Both the position numbers and the translations under genes were made by a program. This document shows positions 17,236 through 25,574 of a stretch of 64,000 nt of DNA, piece by piece. Below the pieces are notes generated by a model that was not told where the DNA came from, made no database searches, and was given only the letters and a program-made list of their open reading frames with translations. How positions within the stretch are numbered: the first letter of the stretch is position 1; each line of letters starts with the position of its first letter. This DNA is from Rhodospirillaceae bacterium (GTDB taxonomy: Bacteria; Pseudomonadota; Alphaproteobacteria; Rhodospirillales; UBA2165). The stretch covers positions 1 through 64,000 of the forward strand of contig CANIGJ010000020.1 of assembly GCA_947467145.1 (NCBI GenBank). The letters are read 5' to 3'.

Positions 17236-18097
17236 CATAACGCAACAGACCGATATCGATCCGTTTGCCGAGGTCACCAGCATCGTCAAACGCTCGGGCA
17301 CGTCGTTTTATTGGGCGATGCGGCTGCTGCCGAAATATAAACGCGACGCCATGTTCGCGGTTTATGCCTTCTGCCGCGAGGTCGACGACGTCGCCGACGA
17401 GCCGGGCACCCCGGCCGAAAAGATGCGCGGGCTTGATGCCTGGCAGGCCGAGATCGATCGCCTGTTCGAAAACGCCGCATACGCGACACGTCCGGTGACC
17501 CGCGCGCTGGCGGCCTCGATCCGGACCTTCGATTTCCAGAAAGAGGATTTCGACGCCGTCATCGCGGGCATGCGTATGGACGCCGTCGAACGGCTGCGCA
17601 TCGTCGACACCGACGAGCTTGCCTTATATTGCGATCGTGTCGCCTGCGCGGTCGGGCGGCTGTCCTGCGCCGTCTTCGGCATCCCCGTCGATCAGGGCCG
17701 CACGCTGTCCAAAAACCTGGGCGACGCGTTGCAGCTCACCAATATCCTGCGCGACGTGCACGAAGACGCCTTGCGCGATCATGTCTATCTGCCGGGTGAC
17801 CTGCTGGCCCGCCACGGCTGCGATGCGACCGACGCCCGCGCATTGTTGACCCAACCGGGGGTGGTGACCGCCTGCCAAGAGCTCGCCGGGGTCGCCGAAG
17901 CCCGATTCGCCGCCGCCGAGGCCATTATGCGGGGGTGCGACCGCCGGGCCGTCCGGCCCGCCGCCATCATGAAAACGGTTTACCACGACATTCTGGTAAA
18001 TCTGCACCGGCGCGGCTGGGAGCGGCTCTCAGAGCCACTTCCACGCTCTAAATTCCGCAAATACAGCCTCGTCGCCCGCTCCCTGCTCTTCGCCTAA
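17228..18097 (+). CDS. hpnD: Presqualene diphosphate synthase HpnD
   Basis: HpnD condenses two farnesyl diphosphates to presqualene diphosphate, the first step of the HpnCDE route. It starts at GTG 17228 inside the hpnB end. The motifs are REVDDVADEPG (first Asp-rich) and ILRDVHEDALRDHVYLP (second), and the N-terminus SGTSFYWAMRLLPKYKRDAMFAVYAF is typical of the family. 289 residues is normal. shc follows 51 bp later; the FAD enzyme hpnE that usually follows hpnD is missing here. Confidence 0.93.
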   Translation: MDDITQQTDIDPFAEVTSIVKRSGTSFYWAMRLLPKYKRDAMFAVYAFCREVDDVADEPGTPAEKMRGLDAWQAEIDRLFENAAYATRPVTRALAASIRTFDFQKEDFDAVIAGMRMDAVERLRIVDTDELALYCDRVACAVGRLSCAVFGIPVDQGRTLSKNLGDALQLTNILRDVHEDALRDHVYLPGDLLARHGCDATDARALLTQPGVVTACQELAGVAEARFAAAEAIMRGCDRRAVRPAAIMKTVYHDILVNLHRRGWERLSEPLPRSKFRKYSLVARSLLFA

Positions 18098-18148
18098 AGC
18101 GCGGATTCGCTTGACAAAATGGCCCTCCGGCCATGAAAAGACCGCGCC

Positions 18149-20101
18149 ATGACAGATCCAGCCGTCCAGACATCCGCTCCCAGCGATGCGGAGTTCTCGC
18201 GCATTCTCGATGAAACCATCGAGCGGGCCGGGGCGGAGCTTCATGCCGGCCAGGCCGGCGACGGCCATTGGTCCTATGAACTCGAGGCCGACGCCACGAT
18301 CCCGGCCGAATACGTCATCCTGAACCATTTCCTGGACGAGATCGACGATAGGACCGAGCAGAAGCTCGCGCGCTACTTGCGCCGCATCCAGCAGGCGGAC
18401 GGCGGCTGGCCCCTCTTTCCGGCCGGCGAAGCCAATATCAGCGCCTCGGTCAAAGCCTACCTGGCGCTCAAGATGGTCGGCGACGATATCGACGCGCCCC
18501 ATATGCTGCGCGCGCGGGCCAAGATCCTGGCACTCGGCGGCCTGCCCGCCTGCAACGTCTTTACCCGCATCTGCCTCGCCTTCTTCGATCTGATCCCCTG
18601 GGCGGCACTGCCCGTCATGCGCGTCGAGATCATGTTCGCGCCCCAGTGGTTCCCAATCCACATCGACAAGGTGTCGTACTGGTCGCGCACCGTGATGGTG
18701 CCGCTGCTGGTCCTGGTGGCCAAACGCGCCCGCGCCAAGAACCCGCGCAATATCCGGCTCGACGAATTGATGCCGAGCGATCCGTTCGATCGCCAATTCA
18801 AGCTGCACAACCCGACCGGCCATTGGCTGGGCACCGCGTTGATCGCCGGCGACAAGATCGCCCGTCCGCTGGAACGCCTGATCCCCAATTTCGTGACCGA
18901 CAAGGCGATCGCGCGTGCGATGGCGTTCGTCGATGAGCGCTTGAACGGTGAAGACGGCCTCGGCGGCATCTTCCCGGCGATGGCCAACGCGCTGATGGCC
19001 TATCGCATCCTGGGGCTGGCGAAAGACGACCCCAAGGTGCTGATCGCCCGCAAGGCCATCGACAAGCTCCTCATCTTCAAAGACGACGAAGCCTATTGCC
19101 AGCCGTGCCTGTCGCCGGTCTGGGATACCGGCCTCGCCTCGCTCGCGGTTTTGGAAAGTGCGCGCGGCAATGTGCCCGACTCGGTCGAAAAGGCCTGCGA
19201 TTGGCTGGTCGATCGTCAGGTCACCGACGTCGCCGGCGATTGGCGGTCGCGCCGCTCCGACGTGGCGCCCGGCGGCTGGGCCTTCCAGTACCGCAACGAT
19301 TATTACCCCGACGTGGACGACACCGCCGTCGTCGTCATGGCGCTGCACCGCGCCGGCGAGAAGCGCTACCAGAAGTCGATCGCATGCGCGACCGATTGGA
19401 TCCTCGGCATGCAATCGGCCAATGGTGGCTGGGGCGCCTTCGATGCCGAGAACGAACATTACGCCCTCAACAACATCCCGTTCGCCGATCATGGCGCGTT
19501 GCTCGATCCGCCGACCTCCGACGTGACCGCGCGCTGCCTCGGCATGCTCGTGCAGCTCGGCTACGACCGCTCGCACCCTGCCGTGCGGCGCGCCATCGAC
19601 TTCCTGAAGCGCGAGCAGGAAAAGGACGGCTCATGGTTCGGCCGCTGGGGCACGAATTACGTCTACGGCACCTGGTCGGTGTTGAGCGCCTTGAACGCCG
19701 CTGGTGAGAACCTCGAACAACCTTATATCCAGCGCGCCGCCGCCTGGCTCGAATCGCGCCAGCAGGCCGACGGCGGCTGGGGCGAATCCTGTGCTAGTTA
19801 TTGGGAAGAGACGCGCAACGCACAAAGCCCTGCGCTCTCGTCGCAGACGAGTTGGGCCGTGCTGGCCCTGATGGCCGCCGGACGCACCGATTCGGACGCC
19901 GTGCGTCGCGGCATCTCATACCTTCTTCAGGCCAAGAAGGACCCGAACGGCTGGCAGGAAAACCTCTACAACGCCGTCGGCTTCGCGCGCGTGTTCTATC
20001 TCAAGTATCACGGCTACGCGAAGTACTTCCCCCTGCTCGCCTTAGCGCGCTATCGCAACCTGACGCTCAGCAATTCCAAGCGGGCGGCGTACGGACTCTA
20101 G
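18149..20101 (+). CDS. shc: Squalene-hopene cyclase
   Basis: It cyclises squalene to hopene/diplopterol on the inner face of the membrane. 650 residues is the usual length. The catalytic DxDD motif is DVDDTAVVVMALH near residue 390, and repeated QW motifs are visible (QQADGGWPLF, QSANGGWGAFD, QQADGGWGES, KKDPNGWQE). The N-terminal residues are variable. It lies between hpnD and hpnG on the same strand, so it is expressed with its substrate-producing enzymes. Confidence 0.96.
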   Translation: MTDPAVQTSAPSDAEFSRILDETIERAGAELHAGQAGDGHWSYELEADATIPAEYVILNHFLDEIDDRTEQKLARYLRRIQQADGGWPLFPAGEANISASVKAYLALKMVGDDIDAPHMLRARAKILALGGLPACNVFTRICLAFFDLIPWAALPVMRVEIMFAPQWFPIHIDKVSYWSRTVMVPLLVLVAKRARAKNPRNIRLDELMPSDPFDRQFKLHNPTGHWLGTALIAGDKIARPLERLIPNFVTDKAIARAMAFVDERLNGEDGLGGIFPAMANALMAYRILGLAKDDPKVLIARKAIDKLLIFKDDEAYCQPCLSPVWDTGLASLAVLESARGNVPDSVEKACDWLVDRQVTDVAGDWRSRRSDVAPGGWAFQYRNDYYPDVDDTAVVVMALHRAGEKRYQKSIACATDWILGMQSANGGWGAFDAENEHYALNNIPFADHGALLDPPTSDVTARCLGMLVQLGYDRSHPAVRRAIDFLKREQEKDGSWFGRWGTNYVYGTWSVLSALNAAGENLEQPYIQRAAAWLESRQQADGGWGESCASYWEETRNAQSPALSSQTSWAVLALMAAGRTDSDAVRRGISYLLQAKKDPNGWQENLYNAVGFARVFYLKYHGYAKYFPLLALARYRNLTLSNSKRAAYGL

Positions 20102-20104
20102 AGC

Positions 20105-20770
20105 ATGCTCGGCTTCGTCACCGGCTTGGCGAGCGAGGCGGAGTGCCTTACCGCCCTGGTTGGCCATGCCAACGTCCAAATCGCCGGCATCGGCTACGGC
20201 AATGCCGAACGCTGCGCGCGCGCGCTGATCGCGATCGGCCGCAGCCCGCTCGTCAGCTTCGGGTTGGCGGGCGGCTTATCCGCCGATCTCAAGCCCGGCG
20301 CGATCGTCATCGCCGATACGGTCATCACGCCTGACGGCTATGCCTATCCGACCGATGCAAGCCTGACCGCACGCTTGCTGGCCGCGCTGCCGAACGCGGT
20401 GCGCCGGCCGATCGCCGGCAGCGACACGATCCTCGCCACCGTCGACGACAAAGCCCTGTTGCTTCAGCGTACGAAGGCGTCGGCGGTCGATATGGAATCG
20501 CATCAGGTCGCGCGCGTCGCGCACAAAGCGGGCATTGGCTTCATCGCCATCCGCGCGATCGCCGATCCGTTCGATGCGGCACTACCCCGCATCGCGCTCA
20601 GCGCGGTCGGCAGCGATGGGAAACCCGATATCGCACTCGTGCTGGCCGGGCTCGCACGTAGTCCGTGGGAGCTTCCCGGCTTGATCAGGCTAGGCGGGTA
20701 TTCGCGAAAAGCACACGAAGCCTTAGGCCGCGTCGCTCCGGTTGTCGTTGGTGGCGGCGACCGTCTCTGA
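20105..20770 (+). CDS. hpnG: Hopanoid nucleosidase/phosphorylase HpnG
   Basis: 221 residues of the purine nucleoside phosphorylase fold, starting MLGFVTGLASEAECL. It has GLAGGLSADLKPGAIVIAD and the family signature DMESHQVARVA near residues 125-135. HpnG removes adenine from adenosylhopane to give the ribosyl/phosphoribosyl hopane precursor of bacteriohopanepolyols. It starts 3 bp after the shc stop. Its last 48 bp overlap the 3' end of hpnH on the other strand. Confidence 0.9.
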   Translation: MLGFVTGLASEAECLTALVGHANVQIAGIGYGNAERCARALIAIGRSPLVSFGLAGGLSADLKPGAIVIADTVITPDGYAYPTDASLTARLLAALPNAVRRPIAGSDTILATVDDKALLLQRTKASAVDMESHQVARVAHKAGIGFIAIRAIADPFDAALPRIALSAVGSDGKPDIALVLAGLARSPWELPGLIRLGGYSRKAHEALGRVAPVVVGGGDRL

Positions 20771-21868
20771 GGCCTTCTTCACGACGTCCTCAAAGATGTA
20801 CTGGGCCGGGCGCTGCTTATCGAGCGCGATTTCCGGAACCATCGGGCCTTCGGTCTGCGGGCCTTTCAGCCACACCTTCAACGCCTTCAGCGGGCTGTTG
20901 AACGTATCGGTCACGGCCGTCGGCTCGTAGCCGCAATGGACCATGCAATCGGCGCATTTTTCGTAGGCGCCGGTGCCGTACTGATCCCACTCGACCGTCT
21001 CCATCAGCTCCTTGAAGGTCTGCGCATAACCTTCGCTCAGCAGGTAGCACGGCTTCTGCCAGCCGAAGACGTTGCGCGTCGGGTTGCCCCACGGCGTGCA
21101 TTTGTAGTCCTGATTGCCGGCAAGGTAATCCAGGAACAGGGTCGACTGGCTGAAACGCCATTTCTTCCCGGCGGCCTTGCCGCGGCGGAAGATGTCGCGG
21201 AACAGATTCTTGGTGCGCTCACGCGTCAGGAAGTGCTGCTGATCTTCAGCGCGCTCATAGGCGTAGCCCGGCGAGACCGTGATGCCTTCGACCTGCAGGT
21301 CGTTGTTGCAGAAATCGAAATACTCGATCGCCTCGTCCGCCGACATGTTGTTGAAGACGGTGCAATTCACGTTGACGCGGAAACCCGCCTTCTTGGCGGC
21401 GCGGATCGCTTTGACGGCGCGATCAAACGTGCCCTTCTGATTGACCGCAATGTCATGCGCCTCGCCCAAGCCATCCAGATGGACGGAGAAGGTCAAGTAA
21501 ACGGATGGCTTGAATTTCGGCAGGCTCTTTTCGAGCAGCAGCGCATTGGTGCACAGATAGACGAACTTCTTGCGCGCCACGATACCTTCGACGATCTCGA
21601 CGATGTCTTTGTGGATCAGCGGCTCGCCGCCCGGGATCGATACGACGGGTGCGCCGCACTGATCGACCGCGTCGAGGCATTCCTCCACGCTCAGGCGCTT
21701 ATTGAGGATGTTGTCGGCGTAGTCGATCTTGCCGCAACCCGGGCACGCCAGGTTGCAACGAAACAACGGCTCCAGCATCAGCACGAGCGGATAGCGTTCA
21801 ACGCCCTTGAGGCGTTGTTTCACGAGATAGGATCCAACTCGGATCTGCTGCATCAAAGGGACGGCCAA
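20723..21868 (-). CDS. hpnH: Adenosylhopene transferase HpnH (radical SAM)
   Basis: HpnH joins a 5'-deoxyadenosyl group from SAM to hopene, the first step of side-chain extension. The radical-SAM cluster ligands are CNLACPGCG near residues 39-47, followed by SIPGGEP. I place the start at TTG 21868 (family start AVPLMQQIRVGSY), which has a GAAGGAG ribosome site. The frame extends upstream to 21895, but that part overlaps ispH. It lies 4 bases after the ispH stop and is translationally coupled to it. The C-terminal Cys-rich segment KCADCMVHCGYEPTA is typical. Confidence 0.94.
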   Translation of the reverse strand: MAVPLMQQIRVGSYLVKQRLKGVERYPLVLMLEPLFRCNLACPGCGKIDYADNILNKRLSVEECLDAVDQCGAPVVSIPGGEPLIHKDIVEIVEGIVARKKFVYLCTNALLLEKSLPKFKPSVYLTFSVHLDGLGEAHDIAVNQKGTFDRAVKAIRAAKKAGFRVNVNCTVFNNMSADEAIEYFDFCNNDLQVEGITVSPGYAYERAEDQQHFLTRERTKNLFRDIFRRGKAAGKKWRFSQSTLFLDYLAGNQDYKCTPWGNPTRNVFGWQKPCYLLSEGYAQTFKELMETVEWDQYGTGAYEKCADCMVHCGYEPTAVTDTFNSPLKALKVWLKGPQTEGPMVPEIALDKQRPAQYIFEDVVKKASETVAATNDNRSDAA

Positions 21869-21872
21869 CTCT

Positions 21873-22850
21873 TCAGCTCCTTCTCGCGAGCGCACGCGGG
21901 CTCGATCTGGCTGCCAGCAACTCCGGCGGCAATTTAAACTGCACGTTTTCCTGTACGCCGACGACTTTTTCGACGTTCACCGTGCGATAGGCTTTCAGCT
22001 TCTCGATCAGCTCGATGACCAATTCCTCGGGCGCCGAGGCGCCGGCGGTCACACCTATGGTCTCCGCGCCCTCAAGCCAGGCCGGATCGAGCTCGCGCGC
22101 ATCGTTGATCAGATAAGAACGAACGCCCATCTCGGTGCCGATCTCGCGCAATCGATTCGAATTCGAACTGTTCTGCGCGCCGACCACGAGGAGCAGATCG
22201 ACCTTCTCGACGATCTGACGCACCGCCTGCTGACGGTTCTGCGTCGCATAGCAGATGTCGCGCACGTCGGGTCCGCTGATCTTCGGGAACTTCGCCTGCA
22301 GCGCTTTGATGATTTCGCGCGTGTCATCGACGCTCAACGTCGTTTGGGTCACGTAGGCGACGTTGTCCGGATCGCTCACGTTGAGCTGTTCGACGTCGGC
22401 CGTTTTGGTGACGAGATGAACGCCGCCCGGGATACGGCCCATGGTGCCTTCGACCTCGGGATGGCCGGCATGCCCGATCAGGACAACATCACGTCCCTTC
22501 GAGGCGTGGTTCTGGCCTTCCTTGTGGACTTTCGACACCAGCGGGCAGGTCGCATCGATGATCGGCAGGCTGCGCTGCTTGGCGTCGTTCTCGACCGCCT
22601 CGGAAATGCCGTGCGCGCTGAAAATGGTGACGCCGCCGTCGGGGATATCATCGACCTCTTCGACGAAGATCGCGCCCTTCTTCTTGAGCGTCTCGACAAC
22701 ACGTTTGTTGTGGACGATCTCATGGCGCACATAGACAGGCGCCCCGAAAATCGACAGGGCCTGCTCAACGATCTCAATGGCGCGCTCGACACCGGCGCAA
22801 AACCCGCGCGGCTGCGCCAACAGGACCCGAATCGGTCTAAGCTCTTGCAT
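21873..22850 (-). CDS. ispH: 4-hydroxy-3-methylbut-2-enyl diphosphate reductase
   Basis: The last step of the MEP pathway: HMBPP to IPP and DMAPP. The three Fe-S Cys lie in [25 protein letters not shown] and [11 protein letters not shown]; the substrate His are in HEIVHN and [10 protein letters not shown], and the Glu is in HPEVEGTMG. 325 residues is normal. It is the first gene of a minus-strand pair with hpnH and divergent from hpnA (91 bp between starts), placing the isoprenoid supply inside the hopanoid cluster. Confidence 0.96.
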   Translation of the reverse strand: MQELRPIRVLLAQPRGFCAGVERAIEIVEQALSIFGAPVYVRHEIVHNKRVVETLKKKGAIFVEEVDDIPDGGVTIFSAHGISEAVENDAKQRSLPIIDATCPLVSKVHKEGQNHASKGRDVVLIGHAGHPEVEGTMGRIPGGVHLVTKTADVEQLNVSDPDNVAYVTQTTLSVDDTREIIKALQAKFPKISGPDVRDICYATQNRQQAVRQIVEKVDLLLVVGAQNSSNSNRLREIGTEMGVRSYLINDARELDPAWLEGAETIGVTAGASAPEELVIELIEKLKAYRTVNVEKVVGVQENVQFKLPPELLAARSSPRALARRS

Positions 22851-22941
22851 TGCGGAGGAAAATGGGATGGAAACGCTTCGCTGTCAAATGCTTAAAAACC
22901 CTTATCTCATTAGAAACCCTTGAATTTCTAAGGATGTTGCA

Positions 22942-23928
22942 GTGCGGACACTGGTAACCGGAGCCACCGGATTTGTAGGCGCCGCAGTCGCCCGGCGGCT
23001 CCTGGCGGCCGGTCACGAGGTCCGCGTCCTCGTCCGCCCGACCAGCGTCCTGACCAATATCGCAGACCTGCCCCTCGAAAAGCGCATAGGCGACCTGCGC
23101 GATCCGGCCTCGCTCCGAGCCGCCATGGAGGGAATCGACGCGCTATTCCATGTCGCGGCCGACTACCGCATTTGGACGCCCAAGCCCCAGGAATTGCTGG
23201 ACAGCAACGTCATCGGGACCGGCAACATCATGGACGCCGCCCTGGCGGCCGGGGTCGGGCGAATCGTCTATTGCTCCTCCGTCGCGGCCATCGTCCCCAA
23301 GCCCGATGGCGGCATTGCCGACGAATCGGTCATGGGGACCGAGGACCAGATGATCGGCCTCTACAAACGGTCCAAATTCCTGGCCGAGGCCGAGGTGTTC
23401 CGCCGCGTCGCCGAGAAGGGCCTGCCGGCCGTGATCGTCAATCCGTCCGCCCCCATGGGCCCGCGCGACGTGAAGCCGACGCCTACGGGCCGCATCATCG
23501 TCGATGCCGCGCGCGGCAAGATTCCCGTCTATGTCGATACCGGGCTCAATGTCGTGCATGTCGATGACGTCGCCGAGGGGCACCTGCTGGCCTTCGAGAA
23601 GGGCAAGATCGGGGAACGCTATATCCTGGGCGGCGAGAACGTCACCTTGAAGGAATTGCTGACGATCGTCGCACAGTTCGTCGGGCGCAAACCGCCCCGG
23701 ATCCAGCTTCCGCACGCCGTTACCGTCCCCATCGGCTATATCGCGGAAACTTGGTGCCGCGTGTTCGGCGGCGAGCCCATCGCGACGGGCGACGCCGCAC
23801 GCATGGCCAAGAAAAAAATGTTCTATTCGTCCGACAAGGCGAAACGCGATCTCGGCTACGCGCCCAGACCGGCGCGCGAAGCGATCGCCGACTCGCTCTC
23901 TTGGTTCAGACAAAACGGATATATCTGA
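22942..23928 (+). CDS. hpnA: Hopanoid-associated sugar epimerase HpnA
   Basis: A 328-residue extended SDR. The NAD-binding motif TGATGFVGAAVARRL is at the N-terminus. The catalytic pattern is CSSVAAIV, then YKRSKFLAE (Tyr and Lys), and the active-site loop VNPSAPMGPRD is characteristic of HpnA. It starts at GTG 22942. Its stop overlaps the start of the nucleotidyltransferase gene (TGATG), so both are one transcript. The exact substrate in hopanoid side-chain synthesis is not established. Confidence 0.92.
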   Translation: MRTLVTGATGFVGAAVARRLLAAGHEVRVLVRPTSVLTNIADLPLEKRIGDLRDPASLRAAMEGIDALFHVAADYRIWTPKPQELLDSNVIGTGNIMDAALAAGVGRIVYCSSVAAIVPKPDGGIADESVMGTEDQMIGLYKRSKFLAEAEVFRRVAEKGLPAVIVNPSAPMGPRDVKPTPTGRIIVDAARGKIPVYVDTGLNVVHVDDVAEGHLLAFEKGKIGERYILGGENVTLKELLTIVAQFVGRKPPRIQLPHAVTVPIGYIAETWCRVFGGEPIATGDAARMAKKKMFYSSDKAKRDLGYAPRPAREAIADSLSWFRQNGYI

Positions 23929-24686
23929 TGCGCGCCATTATGCTCGCGGCCGGTGTCGGCCAACGTTTGTTCGGCGGCGATCCGAACGCCAAACCCAAGA
24001 GCCTGCTGGAGTTTGGCGGCAAGACCTTGATCGAGCGCCATCTCGCCGCGATCAAAAGCACCGGCATCAGCGATCTCACCCTCGTCGTCGGCTATCGCGC
24101 CGATGAACTGCGCGCCGCCATCAAAGCCCTCGATACCGACGGTTTCGTCAGCTTCGTCGAAAACCCGGATTACCGCGAAGGCAGCTCGGTTTCACTGTGG
24201 TGCGCGCGCAACGTGCTGCGCGGCGGCAGCGATGTCGTCTTCATGGATGCCGACGTGCTCTATCACGAAGATGTGCTGGGCCGCCTGGTGCGCTCCGACG
24301 TCGCCAATTGCCTGTCTTACGACGAAGACATCGAACCCGGTGATGAGCCGGTGAAAATCTGTCTGAAAAACGGCGTGCCCGCCGAATTCGGCAAGGTCGT
24401 CAGCGATACCTTCGACGGTTTCGGCGAATGGGTCGGCTTTTTGAAACTGACCCCGGCCATGGCCGGACAACTCGCCGACCGTCTCGATCATTTCATGCAG
24501 AACGGCGGGCGTAATCGGCCGATGGAAGATGCCGTGCGCGAATTGGTGCGCGAATTGCCCGCGGGCACATTCGGCATCGCTGATGTGTCGGATCTGCCGT
24601 GGACGGAGATCGATTTTCCCGAAGACGTGGTGAAGGCGCGCGACCACGTCCTGCCCGCGATCGCCAAAGTAAAAAGCCGGTCCTAA
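23928..24686 (+). CDS. Stand-alone nucleotidyltransferase (MobA/LicC-like), probable head-group activating enzyme
   Basis: 252 residues. The NTP-binding loop is canonical: MRAIMLAAGVGQRLFG, then NAKPKSLLEFGGKTL with the conserved Lys, and the metal Asp in VFMDADVLYHED. The C-terminal DFPEDVVKAR is typical of LicC-like cytidylyltransferases. It is coupled to hpnA by TGATG and faces the phosphonate genes. The likely role is activating a phosphonate or phospho head group with CTP for the downstream CDP-alcohol transferases. A sugar-1-phosphate role with HpnA is the main alternative. Confidence 0.7.
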   Translation: MRAIMLAAGVGQRLFGGDPNAKPKSLLEFGGKTLIERHLAAIKSTGISDLTLVVGYRADELRAAIKALDTDGFVSFVENPDYREGSSVSLWCARNVLRGGSDVVFMDADVLYHEDVLGRLVRSDVANCLSYDEDIEPGDEPVKICLKNGVPAEFGKVVSDTFDGFGEWVGFLKLTPAMAGQLADRLDHFMQNGGRNRPMEDAVRELVRELPAGTFGIADVSDLPWTEIDFPEDVVKARDHVLPAIAKVKSRS

Positions 24687-24696
24687 GACCGGCTTT
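24673..24696. terminator. Bidirectional terminator between convergent genes
   Basis: A perfect 10-bp stem (AAAGCCGGTC / GACCGGCTTT) with a 4-base loop. On the minus strand it is followed by a T5 run and so ends the PhyH gene transcript. The stop codon of the plus-strand nucleotidyltransferase is formed by the loop and stem junction, so the terminator overlaps that coding sequence. Confidence 0.8.
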
Positions 24697-24702
24697 CACT
24701 CG

Positions 24703-25464
24703 TCACACTCTGTAGACGTATTCCTTGCCGGCTTGGCGCTCGATGTCGGGCGGGAAGCTCTGGCGTTTGTCGGCGTAATAGCGCTCGAGAAAGTCGCCTT
24801 CCGACAGCTTGTTGTACGTCGCGAAATAGATGCGGCGGATCGTATCGCTCATGTTCGGTTCCGAACGGTGCGGCACATAGGCATCGAAATACAGGATGTC
24901 GCCCGGCTTCGTCGGCAGCAGCTTGAAATCCATCTTCTGGGTCTGCTCGATGGTCAGCGGCTCCCACTCGTTGCCGACAAGCTTCGGCTGCTCGGGACGC
25001 TTGGCAACTTCAAGGCAGCCGTTCGAGGTATTGGCCTCGTCGATGGTCACCATCGCGTTGATGTAATAACGCGCATAGGTTTCCCAACCGGCCTGGGCAT
25101 CTTGATGCGGCTTGAAGCCTTCGCCGCCCGGCATCTTGTAATTGACCTTGTCCTTGAACAGTACCGCCTCTTCGCCGAGCAGCTGGCCGATGCTCGCGCG
25201 TAACGATTCCGCGAGCTCCTTCATGCCCGGATGGAACGGGGTCATATTCTCAATGCGGCTGATGAGCTGCTTGCCGTCGCCCTTCAGGCTTTCCTCATGG
25301 TAGACCCAATGCGCGCCGACCTGCTCAGGACGGGTCGCAAGGTCGCTGGACCATGTGTCGAGCAGCTTGGCTTCGGACGGCGAAAAGGCCCCCGGAACAA
25401 ATACGTAACCATTCTCATGGAAACTATCGATCTGGGCCTGTGTCAGCACCGGGACGTTTAACAT
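24703..25464 (-). CDS. PhyH-family Fe(II)/2-oxoglutarate dioxygenase, candidate AEP hydroxylase
   Basis: 253 residues of the phytanoyl-CoA dioxygenase fold. The 2-His-1-Asp iron site is visible as HQDAQAGW (His-x-Asp) and the distal His in [10 protein letters not shown]. The Arg in [11 protein letters not shown] is placed to bind 2-oxoglutarate. It resembles PhnY, which hydroxylates 2-aminoethylphosphonate at C1. It is divergent from the PEP mutase gene with 110 bp between starts. No PhnZ-type HD oxygenase is in the window, so degradation is not suggested. I infer head-group tailoring to 1-hydroxy-AEP; hydroxylation of a lipid chain is possible. Confidence 0.7.
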   Translation of the reverse strand: MLNVPVLTQAQIDSFHENGYVFVPGAFSPSEAKLLDTWSSDLATRPEQVGAHWVYHEESLKGDGKQLISRIENMTPFHPGMKELAESLRASIGQLLGEEAVLFKDKVNYKMPGGEGFKPHQDAQAGWETYARYYINAMVTIDEANTSNGCLEVAKRPEQPKLVGNEWEPLTIEQTQKMDFKLLPTKPGDILYFDAYVPHRSEPNMSDTIRRIYFATYNKLSEGDFLERYYADKRQSFPPDIERQAGKEYVYRV

Positions 25465-25574
25465 GGCTTAATCTGTACCCGCTATTTTCGCTGGATTCGT
25501 GGCGGAAAATAGTCGAATTTCCCGCCAAAGCAAATCCGGGACATTACCTAATGCGCGCAGTCAAAAGCGAGGCT

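Noticed and set aside
18029-19576. 515-residue minus-strand open frame over shc
   Set aside because: Antisense to squalene-hopene cyclase, with no motif; a coding shadow.
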